Shown here one piece after another: positions 49,425 to 58,878 of a DNA stretch of 64,000 nt (the first letter of the stretch is position 1; the number at the start of each line of letters is the position of its first letter). The stretch comes from Enterovibrio sp. JCM 19048. GTDB lineage: Bacteria > Pseudomonadota > Gammaproteobacteria > Enterobacterales > Vibrionaceae. The notes under the pieces are model-generated. The model saw only the letters and a list, made by a program, of their open reading frames with translations, had not been told where the DNA came from and searched no databases. The stretch is taken from positions 61,711 through 125,710 of the forward strand of contig BAXE01000014.1 in assembly GCA_001310415.1 (NCBI GenBank), in the 5' to 3' direction. The position numbers and the translations under genes were made by a program.

Positions 49425-49839
49425 ATGACTATAGTGTTCTCTTTAATTGGGGCTATTCCCATCTTTGGCATTTACCTGAAAAAAGCAGCACCTAGGCTTA
49501 TTGGACGTAACCTAGAAAGTTATCCAGCATGATTCATCTCTCACATGTTCTGCCGCTGATCGACAAACTGATTGGCACTATGAGCCCAAAGAGGCTGTTC
49601 AGTTTAAAACTTACAAGAAAGATCGGGGATTCATCCTTTACTGTATCGCGCCCAATGAATTCCAGATTATTGAGAATGGCTTTAAGAACGAGAATTACCT
49701 TGGTGATGCGGTGAGGATCAAGAAGCAGGCAAAGAAGACGTTGCAGCGCGAGTTTCCCTGCAGCAACACGCCTGGGTGGAGTATTTTCAGGGTGTGGAAT
49801 CCCCTTTCGATATCAAACCTCACCACGCAAAACAGATGA
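49425..49839 (+). CDS. Small membrane-anchored protein, frameshifted
   Basis: MTIVFSLIGAIPIFGIYLKKAAPRLIGRNLESYPA is a membrane segment with basic tail. After an indel near 49525 the other frame continues DWHYEPKEAVQFKTYKKDRGFILYCIAPNEFQIIENGFKNENYLGDAVRIKKQAKKTLQREFPCSN to a stop at 49839 (about 138 residues). Both halves look like coding sequence and join well, so I treat it as one gene. Family unknown; could equally be a true decaying gene. Confidence 0.45.
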
Positions 49840-49865
49840 ACCTGTTTTGAGTGGCTTCATTGTGT

Positions 49866-50534
49866 TCAAATCGCAGGTTCGCGAAACGCCTCCAGATCAA
49901 TGTCTTCAATGCCACAAACAGCCTCAATCGTCGAAAGGTGACTTAATCTGTCCAAATAGTCGCTTAGCGAATCAAACGACATTGGTGATGTCTTCATGGG
50001 CATCGACCACCCCGCTAACATAAACAGGAAATAATCGCAGGCGGTTAACGTATCACCCAACAGGTATTGCTTTCCTTTCAACTGCGCATCAATGATCGAC
50101 AAGACATCTGCGATCCGTTCCTCCTGGGCGGCTCTGATACTGTCACAGGCCAATTCTTCCGTCGTGTGCCTTTGTGGGTAATACCGAATCATCAACTCTG
50201 CCTGCAGTGTGTTATTCAAATACGCCATCCACTGGAAAAACTGCGGTCTTAGCGGGCTACCCAACCTGGGAATAAGCTGATGTTCAGGATGACTTTCACA
50301 CAGGTGGATACAGATAGCCGAGCTTTCGAATATGGGTAAACCGTCCGCAATCAGCGTTGGAATGCGCCCAGCCGGATTGAGCTTTAAATACGCTTGCGAC
50401 TTTTGCCCTTTCCCCTTTTTATCCACCAGCACCAATTCGTAATCCAGCTGCATGTGATGCAACAGGAAATGAGGCGCCAGGCTGGCGTTGTTTGGGTAAT
50501 AGAAAAGCCGGTATTTCGGCGCGTTGCCTTTCAT
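49866..50534 (-). CDS. Glutathione S-transferase family protein
   Basis: 222 residues. Thioredoxin-like N-terminus (RLFYYPNNASLAPHFLLHHMQLDYELVLVD; the cis-Pro in AGRIPTLIADG; IFESSAICIHLCES for glutathione binding) and an all-helical C-terminal domain (YLLGDTLTACDYFLFMLAGW). Substrate unknown. It ends 2 bp before the start-side of the next gene cluster, and precedes it on the same strand. Confidence 0.88.
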   Translation of the reverse strand: MKGNAPKYRLFYYPNNASLAPHFLLHHMQLDYELVLVDKKGKGQKSQAYLKLNPAGRIPTLIADGLPIFESSAICIHLCESHPEHQLIPRLGSPLRPQFFQWMAYLNNTLQAELMIRYYPQRHTTEELACDSIRAAQEERIADVLSIIDAQLKGKQYLLGDTLTACDYFLFMLAGWSMPMKTSPMSFDSLSDYLDRLSHLSTIEAVCGIEDIDLEAFREPAI

Positions 50535-50536
50535 AC

Positions 50537-50956
50537 TTATTCCCTACCCTCATCAAACTGGGGTAAATCATCAGTGATCTCATACCACTGAGCTTTGAAT
50601 TTAGTGAAGATGTGGGCGTCTGGCTTTAACGGGATCGGGCTTTCCAATGTACCCAAGGTGAATTCCACCAATTTCCCTGTGCTGTCCGAAGCTTCAAACA
50701 ACAAGCTGGAACCACAGTTTTCGCAGAATGTCCGTTTGGTACCATTCTCAGCTTCGTAAACCTTCAACTTGTCAGCACCTTTGGTGAATCGGAAGTTTTC
50801 CGCTTTGGCTTCACCAAATGTTGCGAATGCAGCGCCGTGAAATTTCCGACACATCGAGCAATGGCAGTGTCCCATGTCCGGTTCGATTTGATCGACTTCA
50901 TAAGTAATTTGGCCACAGAGACATTGGCCTTTGAATGGCAGAGTTTGGTTTTTCAT
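50537..50956 (-). CDS. GFA-family (glutathione-dependent formaldehyde-activating-like) zinc protein
   Basis: 139 residues from MKNQTLPFKGQCLCGQITYEVD. Zinc Cys sets are CLCG, HCHCSMCRKFHG and FCENCGSSLLF, typical of the GFA fold. Catalytic function in this broad family is usually unproven. It lies 2 bp upstream of the GST gene, so the two are probably cotranscribed and linked by glutathione. Confidence 0.88.
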   Translation of the reverse strand: MKNQTLPFKGQCLCGQITYEVDQIEPDMGHCHCSMCRKFHGAAFATFGEAKAENFRFTKGADKLKVYEAENGTKRTFCENCGSSLLFEASDSTGKLVEFTLGTLESPIPLKPDAHIFTKFKAQWYEITDDLPQFDEGRE

Positions 50957-51066
50957 CGAGGCAATCCTTTTTCTGACTCTCTCCAAGCTACCTGCCAAGC
51001 GCCCTATCGACAACTCAAAAACAGAAGAATAGAATCCCCGGTCTCAATAACAGGCGGGTCATTGCC

Positions 51067-51348
51067 ATGAGTAAAAAACCGACTCGCATGGACGCAATGA
51101 AACAGATCATCGAGCAGGTAAAGCAGGAACTTCCGCTCTATGAATCAGACACCTTTGTATGTGGGCCTGAAGGCAACTGCATTGGCTGCCCCAAAAAGCT
51201 GTTAGAAATGGTGGATTCAGAACTGACCTACTGGGAATCTGCCATGGCGCGGGGTATCACTCCGCAATTTGATGAAATCCGGCGCTTCGGGAAAATGTGC
51301 ACCAGCGTTCGCCGTGGTTTGGTGCGGAACAACATTATCACCGCGTAA
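51067..51348 (+). CDS. Small Cys-motif protein of unknown function
   Basis: 93 residues. DTFVCGPEGNCIGCPKKLLEMVDSEL holds three closely spaced Cys, suggesting metal or iron-sulphur binding. The C-terminal FGKMCTSVRRGLVRNN adds a fourth. Divergent from the GFA gene. No family assigned. Confidence 0.65.
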   Translation: MSKKPTRMDAMKQIIEQVKQELPLYESDTFVCGPEGNCIGCPKKLLEMVDSELTYWESAMARGITPQFDEIRRFGKMCTSVRRGLVRNNIITA

Positions 51349-51498
51349 CACTGTCCTTTGTGGCTGATTTGTCTTGTTCAATCAGCCCCCTTCCTACGGT
51401 ATTCCTCCATATACGTCACACACTTGTGCCAAACAATCCTAGTTAACTCCCCTATTATTTAGCGTATCAACCAGATAACGACATGCCATCGAGGAAAG

Positions 51499-52199
51499 AT
51501 GTCAGACGCTAAATACACCCTTTACTACTGGCCGATGGCCTTTCGCGGCTGCTTTATCAGCTATCAGTTTGCTTACAAAAACGAACCGCTGACACTGGCA
51601 GGTACCTGGGAAAGCATCGCAGCAATGAATGCAGAGCAGCCAGAAGAGCAGGTCATTCCCTGTACTGGCCCGCCGGTTCTGTTTGAACACGAAACCGGAA
51701 GGTACCTCAGCCAAACACCTGCGATCATTTTATACGCCGCAGGCAAGTTGGGGCTCGCTCCCACAGATCCCTTTGAGACAGCCATGTGTATGAAAGTACA
51801 GATGGATTGCAACGATGTGTTGATGGAGATCTGCCGCTATAACGGCTCAACGATGTGGACGAGGGATGAATGGGTTCAGTTTCGCACCAGACGCCTGCCC
51901 AGGTGGATGCGGGTATTTGAAGAGTCGGTAAAGCGTGGCTTTATTGGCAAAGAACAGGTCACCTTTGCGGATATCAGCGTGTTCGCTCTGTTTGGCACCA
52001 TGACACGCTGCCTGCCTGAACTTAATGGCGACCTTCTCCAACATGCGCCGAATGTTTACCAGCTATGTAAACGCATGGGCGAAACACCCTCACTTGCCAA
52101 AGCCGTGGAACTTGATGAACAACGTGCAGGTAAAACCTATTGCGGCGGGCAAATCGAGCGTCGATTCGGGAGATGTTGGCGGGAGACAATTTAGCTTAG
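51499..52199 (+). CDS. Glutathione S-transferase-like protein
   Basis: About 233 residues. N-terminus YTLYYWPMAFRGCFISYQFAYKNEPLTLAG, GPPVLFEHETGRYLSQTPAIILYAAGKLGL (glutathione-site pattern with the GST-typical GxxLSQTPAI), then a helical domain. As read the frame ends in an unrelated GRCWRETI at 52194; one base added near 52161 gives SIREMLAGDNLA and a stop at 52199, which is more GST-like. GAGGAAAG ribosome site. Confidence 0.82.
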
Positions 52200-52719
52200 G
52201 CAATGGCTACACAAACTCATACCAGAGTTCGCATTTCTGACGGGGTATTGCCCCAAACCCGGATGTGCCTCCAGCTTTTAGTCCCTTCCCCTTTTCAAGG
52301 GGAAGGTTAGGATGGGGTTGATTTTGCCCCTGCTCGTACCGATCTTCTTTAGCTGCCGGTCCTTGCTCTTCACTTCTATCACCCTCTAAATCTCTGATTT
52401 TTATGACGATATCTTATCTTTTTCTTTGTTTTTACTATGCGTTTGTTAACAATTACATGACCATTAGGAACGTAGAACCTAACTTCGTTATCGTGTGTCA
52501 TTTGTTCTACATTGTCTTCTTATGGTGTCCCGCGAAATTTGCTCGCCCAAAGCACTTACAAGAAAATCGCCTGTATTTAAGCAGTTGTTGGTATTGAAAG
52601 GTTGAGCTGTTAGATTTAGACAAGGAGTTAAAATGGCAAGCTCGGTCACTAAACCTGATATTTCTAGGTGACTCGTAGAATCTCGACAACAATGATAAGC
52701 AGAGGGACAAGTCTAATTT
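52200..52719. other. Intergenic stretch with a hairpin element
   Basis: No convincing gene. At 52284-52306 it has a perfect CCTTCCCC / GGGGAAGG stem with a 7-base loop, followed by TTAGGATGGGG, a composition like interspersed bacterial repeats. The rest is AT-rich. Confidence 0.5.
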
Positions 52720-52962
52720 ATGGAATTCGTTGGTTTTTTTCTTGTGTTTATTGCAATGGCATTTTTTGTCTATGCGGCCATTAATTTGGTTAAATTCTTG
52801 TATTGTCTAACCAAACTTCAATTCAAAATCAAAAACCTACTCCTATTCTTTGCTTCTTTTTCCCTCGTCATCGTGGTGAAACTTGTTATCGACAACAACA
52901 CAGAGCTGCTGCACTTCGAGGTGAAATATCCGGAGAGTTACGTTGAGTCATCAAAAGGTTGA
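52720..52962 (+). CDS. Small membrane protein of unknown function
   Basis: 80 residues with two hydrophobic helices (EFVGFFLVFIAMAFFVYAAINLV and NLLLFFASFSLVIVVKLVI) and a short polar tail. Ribosome site is weak (GGAC). It might be real; no family recognised. Confidence 0.4.
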   Translation: MEFVGFFLVFIAMAFFVYAAINLVKFLYCLTKLQFKIKNLLLFFASFSLVIVVKLVIDNNTELLHFEVKYPESYVESSKG

Positions 52963-53386
52963 CCTGCTAACGACTATTCTGGCACGTTTATGCCCCAAAG
53001 TAAGCCAGCATCAACTTAAAAACGGTATGTTATAGCCCCCCATTTACCATACTTTTTATAATCTGAACCTCACTTTTCCACTGTTGATACACACAGTAGG
53101 TGCAAAGATGTCGCATAATACCGACGTAGTCCCATTTTGGGGCATTTTCACAAGGTCATTTTTCGCACCGTTAGAAAAGATTTTAAAAACAAATGGAAAG
53201 ACACTTTTTAAAAGTTTGTCGGTAACCAGAATTATTGAATTTTTAGACTCCCCGTATTAACAGGATTTCAAGGGAGCTAAAATACTGGTTAAATTTTAGT
53301 CTTTTAAGATTTTGGAGCTTAAGGTGGTTTCCTGCCCGGAAAGTGTTTTTCCCTTAAGCAGACGTTAGCTGCTTAAACGAGGTTAT
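52963..53386. other. Intergenic stretch
   Basis: About 420 bp. Contains a palindrome with loop ACGTTAG (TTAAGCAG / CTGCTTAA, 53354-53376) just before the next gene. No other feature seen. Confidence 0.45.
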
Positions 53387-53779
53387 ATGAAAGAAATTAG
53401 AATGTATTTAACCAAAGAGATGTTGAGCGTTGAATTCACGTCAAGTGGTGAGAGTTTTCAGTGTCTGCCATCAATAACAATTGATACTAAAAATATAATC
53501 AGAGCGATTGGAGAGCAGCAATCAACAGAAGGGGAATGTATTAAGTGGCCATTACTAGAATTGCCTCTGACTGAGGAATCCGAAAGGCAATTATCTCTAA
53601 TTATTCAGCATTCTCTATATCAGTTGTATTCGAAAAAGCCATTTTGGAAGCGTCTATTTACTATGGCACCAAGAGTTGAGCTATTTTTGAGCTCTGAACT
53701 TAGCCTATGTGAAAAGTGGTTTAAACAAAGTAACGAAGAGCTTGGTGTTAAATCCATTAATATCGCGGTAATCAGCTAA
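53387..53779 (+). CDS. Orphan protein of unknown function
   Basis: 130 residues. MKEIRMYLTKEMLSVEFTSSGESFQCLPSITIDTKNIIRAIGEQQ, no signal peptide, strands then helices. GAGG precedes the ATG, so it is probably real. It is bracketed by two hairpins with CGTTAG loops. No recognised family. Confidence 0.55.
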   Translation: MKEIRMYLTKEMLSVEFTSSGESFQCLPSITIDTKNIIRAIGEQQSTEGECIKWPLLELPLTEESERQLSLIIQHSLYQLYSKKPFWKRLFTMAPRVELFLSSELSLCEKWFKQSNEELGVKSINIAVIS

Positions 53780-54243
53780 CACGTGTGAGCCCTTCTCCGG
53801 TCAATAGGCAATAGCATTCTTTTGGCTGCGTTAGCAGCCAATGCTCTCGAACAACAAAGCAGTCTGCTTCGCGTTTCCCAATCTGAAGTTATCCGAAGTG
53901 TACGCTTTAGAGCTTTAGTTCTAAACCGCTTCTGCCTCTTTCTACTTCGTAAAAACGAAACGCAAAGAGCCAAAAACCGCATCTAACTTCCCCCAACAAG
54001 ATATAAATGGACAGACACCTTAAAGAACTTGGGTAGCTCAATCTGATTTAGGTAACTAATAAGCTACTTAGTACTGGGGCGAGGGTTATCATGTCTAAAA
54101 AACAGAAATATACCAGATGAATCAATCAGTTGCCAACCTTCAGGATTTTCGAAACATAATATCCCCCAGAAAACGGGGGATCCACGATCACAGGCCTTAT
54201 CTATTCAAAGTTAAGGATTGAAGTACCACAGCTTCAATATACC
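53780..54243. other. Intergenic stretch with hairpins
   Basis: Contains TTGGCTGC-GTTA-GCAGCCAA (53819-53838) and a TCCCCC / GGGGGA stem near 54166-54183. I see no gene I would support. Confidence 0.4.
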
Positions 54244-54303
54244 CTATGATTAAACACACTATGATTGAATAGGCTATGATTGAATAGGCTATGATTGACA
54301 ATA
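54244..54303 (+). repeat. 15-bp tandem repeat, four copies
   Basis: Four adjacent 15-mers beginning CTATGATT (two central ones identical, CTATGATTGAATAGG; the outer two diverged). They lie one base beyond the 3' end of the toxin-like gene. Confidence 0.85.
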
Positions 54304-54304
54304 A

Positions 54305-56095
54305 TCAATATATCTCAAAAATATCACAACGCATGCTACCAAACCCAACATTATAACATATCGCGCTTTGTGCGCTGCTCGACTGTCTCGCGCCTATAAC
54401 TTTTGTACTGAATTCACCTAAGTCGACCAATGGGGTTCCAGATAGTGCTAATGATATAGGATCATTGCTAAACTTTTTATTTTCATTCAAGTAACACTGA
54501 ACTTGATTATTTGATGAATCGTATCTACAAAGGTCATCAAATCCATCACCGTCAATATCATTAAATTCAATGCCGACTTTTCCTGTTATTTTGAATGGTA
54601 AGTCAACCGTGTAGTCATTAAGGATATCATTTTGTTGAATTTCAGTGCATCTCATTTTTTTATAATCATCAACAATTCGACAATAGTTGTCGTGTGTATA
54701 TGACATCTTTATATTAAACCTTAAGTCATAATATCCACCATCAACATACCCAGTTTCAACGGTTTTCCATGTATCTATCTTGTTCAGGTTACATCGCAAG
54801 TGTGTGTAGGTATATATCAATCTGCAATAATCACTCTTGCCATTATTATCGACATCAAGCCACATGCGAGAATCTGACCATCCAGAGTCTGAATCAGTGA
54901 ATGTAGACGTATTTTCTCCTGTAAAATCGCTACAAACAGTTTCCGTCCCGCTCGTTTGTCTACAAAACTTACTTGGTTTATCCTCTATCCAACTCCTTGT
55001 ATCATCATAACCACCATTAACATATGGTCCGTTTTATTTTCGCTGAATGGCATTCCTGACTTAGATAATGAACAAACTGGCTCAGTCCAAGTATATTGGA
55101 GTCGACAATAATCCGTTTTTCCATCTCCATCAGCGTCAGTAAAAGCTCTACCCGCTGCCCAACCGTAATCACTTAAAGAAACAATCGATTTTTGAAAATA
55201 AAAATCACCCAAGTTTCGCAGGCAAGTAATATTTAACCTGTCACTATTTGCATCAGTGCCAAATCCACAATAGCTCAAATTACCAAGTCCATCAATATCA
55301 ATCCATTTATTAATGTTACCGTGAATAGGAAAAAACAAACCTGGGCTTGATACTGTTCGAATAAAATGAGAAGTCTTTTTTCTATCCGTCATAGTAAAGA
55401 AGTTTTCTAAATAGCCACACTGGGAGTTCATAGCTCTATTAGAAGCACGAAGGCAATAAAGAGAGGCTGCCAGACCAGCGTTATTGATGGTCTGGCACTA
55501 ACGTAAAAAGCTTGTGCAGGATTAATACCATCCTCTGTACCATTTTCTATATATGGAACTGTATTTACCACTGATTGCGGATCTACAAAGTGAGGATTAG
55601 GCTGAACTGGTGGAGTTTCAACTCCAACGTACGCCCTTACACCGCGAATTTGTGAAGAAGAAATTCGATCAACTGCAATCCACTCTGATTGGGTATTAGC
55701 ATCATGGATACCAGCAGAATATGATATATTTTGCAAAGATTGAGCCATATTATACATATTACTTGATGATGTAATGATGTATACATAAACTGGACTATTG
55801 GTATGCTGAGTCAATCTTCTAGCATAATTTGCAGCGTAAATAGGATCAGCACTGGTTGATATAAATCCACTATTCCTATTCATTCCAACACAACTAGTCC
55901 CTCTAGAATGATCTCTCAAACTATAATTATTGCCAAAACTTTGAAAACCCTGATTAAATATTTCGTCAGGTCCTCGAGTATCGACTCTATACAAAACGCC
56001 GTTATTTTCATGGGCATATGCAAATTCCATTGAGCAAACCATAAAAAAATCAATAGAAATATTCTAATTAAAGGGTTTGATTTAAAAGAAACCAT
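54305..56095 (-). CDS. Pertussis toxin S1-like ADP-ribosyltransferase with Cys/Asp repeat tail, frameshifted
   Basis: About 597 residues after three single-base repairs (near 56043 T-run, 55470, 55028). Residues 1-28: signal peptide ending FAYA. The mature part resembles pertussis toxin S1: YRVDTRGPDEIFNQGF with Arg as mature residue 9, NNYSLRDHSRGTSC, FISTSAD, TQSEWIAVDRI, PNPHFVDPQSVV. Catalytic Arg, His, STS and Gln-x-Glu are all present; Phe replaces Trp26. From about residue 250 come repeats with DxDGDGxxDYCR and a second Cys, as in VCBS/FG-GAP calcium-binding propellers. AAGGTG before the ATG. AT-rich region; no B subunit next door. Confidence 0.78.
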
Positions 56096-56780
56096 ATCTT
56101 AGATCACCTTAGCAAAATGACAATTTTGAGTTTGTTTTAATTCCAATGAGTTAAAATGAAAAACTAAAACATTGGTAACCACATTGTAATTCAATGTACA
56201 CACCAACTTATGAAACTATAAATTTGAATGTAATTTCAATACTGAGAATGTTAAGTGCATTATAACACCCCATCGTTTCCCTCCATTTTTTAATAGTGTT
56301 CAAGTGGGACATTCAATCATTCACCAAAGTAGCCAAATTCACTATGAATGCCACCGGATTCAGCATTTCAAAATAAAAAATTGAACAGTAATCCTGCACA
56401 CAACCACCAATCAACGAAATATTTCCCTTGGATTCTGGTTGGTTATTTCAGAGAATATTACACTTTTATGAATATCAATGCGTCATTAGTAAGACAAACT
56501 CAATTAATTTGAAGTTTATTTATTTCAATTCATTAAAATGCATTGGGTGTCTTATTTTTGGTTATGTTGGTTAACTGTTGTTTGCGGTTATAGTGAAGCG
56601 GTGTTGCGGGGTGTTGTTGATCAAATAATTTTCGGATAAGTCTAAATTGCCGTTCCTAATTTTAGATCTCAAAGGTAATAGAAACTCAGTCCATTTTGTG
56701 CTACCTGACCTATCGACAGAGCAGAACAGCGATGTATCCACAAAGCAATTCAACATGCCGCAGATAAGGGATTTGCTCAG
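56096..56780. other. AT-rich spacer between the toxin-like gene and the IS remnant
   Basis: About 680 bp, strongly AT-rich, holding the toxin promoter. No reliable gene is seen. The rise in A+T against the flanks suggests foreign origin. Confidence 0.5.
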
Positions 56781-56975
56781 CGATTGATGGTGATGTTGCT
56801 TTTAGCCCAAGCAAAAACGATTGTTATCGTCAATTTATTTGTCGCTATGTTGGAAAAGCTCAAACGGTATTACAGGAGGATCAAGAAAATCATCTTGGTG
56901 CTCGACAACAAAGTCATTCACAAGAGTTGAAAAACGAATACATTGCTGGCGGCTAACCCAAAAAAGGGGGGAAGA
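56781..56975 (+). pseudogene. IS630-family transposase remnant
   Basis: One frame reads AMLEKLKRYYRRIKKIILVLDNKVIHKS, then a stop, then KTNTLLAANPKKG. This matches the IS630 transposase core around the second catalytic Asp (LVLDN...HKS..T...L). The in-frame TGA at 56928 replaces what is normally Arg (CGA to TGA). Only about 65 codons remain, with no terminal repeats visible, so it is a dead fragment. Confidence 0.72.
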
Positions 56976-57042
56976 ACTAAGAGCATTTTCCACTTCCACG
57001 ACGAAGGTAAAATGCTCCTCTTTGAATCAGCCTGACCTCAAA

Positions 57043-58746
57043 TCAAAACTCACAATCCGCACTAAACGTCATCCGTTCTTTGGTGTACGGATGATCAAAT
57101 GACAGTTGCTCTGCGTGCAGGTGCAAGCGGGAATCCGGTTCGCCGTATAACGTGTCACCGACCATAGGCATATTCAGCCTTCATGGTGCGCGCAATGCAC
57201 GCGCAGTTGATGGGTGCGGCCGGTTTTTGGGTACATCTGTAATTTACTGCGGCCGTCTTTCGCTTCGAGCAATTGCCAATATGTTGTCGCTGGCTTGCCA
57301 TGTTCATAGCAAACTAGCTGTCTTGGTCTGTCATCCGGGTCGCCGCGCATCGGCAGGTTGATCTCACCTTCTGATTGTTCAACAATGCCTTCAACCATCG
57401 CAAGGTAGCGCTTCTCTACCCCACGGGTAATAAACTGCTTCTGCAGACTTTGTTCGCACGGCGTGTCAGGGCGAACACCAAAAGGCCGGACGTCGCCATA
57501 TCCAGGCGGTGCAGCACAAATGGGCCTTCGACATCAGGGAACATGGCTTGGACGCGGGTATAGGCAGAATCGGTCACCGCTTTACCCGGCACTGACAGCA
57601 AACCAGCGGGTTTGTTGACCACCACTATCGCCTCGTCCTGATACACAACTTCCAGCGTTTTATCTTCGCCCCAGTTCTTTTCCAGCGGGTTTGGATCGAC
57701 CTTCAACCTTCCAGCATATGGCTGAGGATCGGATGACATTTTCCGTGGCACGATGGATAGAACTTTTGATGCTGACGGACTTCAGATTTAGGCGAAACAC
57801 CCCACCAGAATTCAGCCATTGCCAGCGGCGTGTAGCCGTGTTTGTAGGCGTATTGCAAAAGCTTCGGCGCTGCGCATTCGCCCGCCCCGGCAGGCGGTGT
57901 TGGGTTCGTGGTGGGTGCAAAAATCGCTTTCAGTGACTTCTGTTCGCCATTTGCGTTCAGGAAACGGTATTGCTCAAACAGCTTGTTCTGGAGCGCGTTG
58001 GACAGCGCCTTGCGTTGCTGTTTAGCATGTTCAATTTCTGAGGTTAATGCTGTCAGTTCCGATTGAATGGCGGCAATTTTCCCATCCCATTCCAGCTTTA
58101 AGTATTTAAGTGTGTTCTTCTCTGCCACGCTTTGTACAGCGAGCACATCCAGTGCTGCTTTCAATGCATCGCCGGTCAGGTTTGCTTCTGCTTGCTGGCG
58201 CTGTTGCTTGCGTAGAGCGCGGCCTTCAATCATCTTCTGGCGTTGCTGTTGCTCAAGCGTTTTGTATTGTGCTAAACAGTGCTGCGATTGCGTGCTAAGG
58301 ATGTCGATTTGCGGATTCGCTGATAAGGATTTTACCTGCGCATTGAGTGCAGTAATCGCTTCCAGTTCGCGCGGAAAGAAGCTCTCTTCCGCCAGCATAT
58401 CGAATACTGGTGGGACAAAGTGCGGCAGGAGATTCTGATCGGCAATCTTGCCGGAAAACGCGCTGAAGTAGCCCAGCTCACCCTTTGGAGAACGCACCAG
58501 GAGAACACCAAACATTTTGCCCATGCGGGCGTCGTTTTCTTGCCGGGTTTCCGGATGCGCGTCCAACTCCAGCCCAAAGTCATGAAACCACTCAGTCTGG
58601 GTCAATAGGTGTTGTTGCAATTCCTGAGCGGCAATCACACACAGTGGGTGCGGCTGATAGAAGAATGGAAAGGTAAACGCATCTGGCAACGCTAAGTGCG
58701 CAATATCGGCGTTAAAACGGGTAAACAGTGCGTGGGGTTGGTGCAT
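57043..58746 (-). CDS. RluA-family pseudouridine synthase with long N-terminal region, frameshifted
   Basis: About 567 residues. Residues 1-340 form an N-terminal extension including a coiled coil (LAQYKTLEQQQRQKMIEGRALRKQQRQQ). The C-terminal 220 carry the synthase: VVNKPAGLLSVPG, VLHRLDMATSGLLVFA (catalytic Asp), KTGRTHQLRVHCAHHEG. Indels near 57730, 57440 and 57175 break the frame. It isomerises uridine in RNA; which RNA is not known. Start chosen at 58746 (MHQPHALFTRF). Confidence 0.87.
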
Positions 58747-58878
58747 GGCAAAACTTCTATCAGCGACACGATGGGCGCGCGATTGTACCTTTTTAGCCAA
58801 AGATTGCCACCTTTGGCGGGATTTGGGCGCAGACAGAGGGACAAAAAATGCCAACACAGGGTTGGGCATCTGGCGTCG

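Noticed and set aside
52403..52597. 64-residue ORF (MTISYLFLCFYYAFVN...)
   Set aside because: No ribosome site or recognised pattern; AT-rich DNA yields such ORFs by chance.
53776..53982. 68-residue Arg-rich minus-strand ORF
   Set aside because: Arg/Leu-rich composition and overlap with hairpin DNA suggest a chance ORF.
55428..55431. ATGA stop-start overlap inside the toxin-like gene as evidence for two genes
   Set aside because: The downstream frame is open well upstream of that ATG with plausible toxin sequence. One longer gene is simpler.
55428..55500. C-terminal transmembrane helix on the toxin-like protein (SITLVWQPLFIAFVLLIEL)
   Set aside because: This exists only in the shifted frame. 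The other frame gives CQTINNAGLAASLYCLRAS and continues into the repeat tail, so the helix is an artefact.
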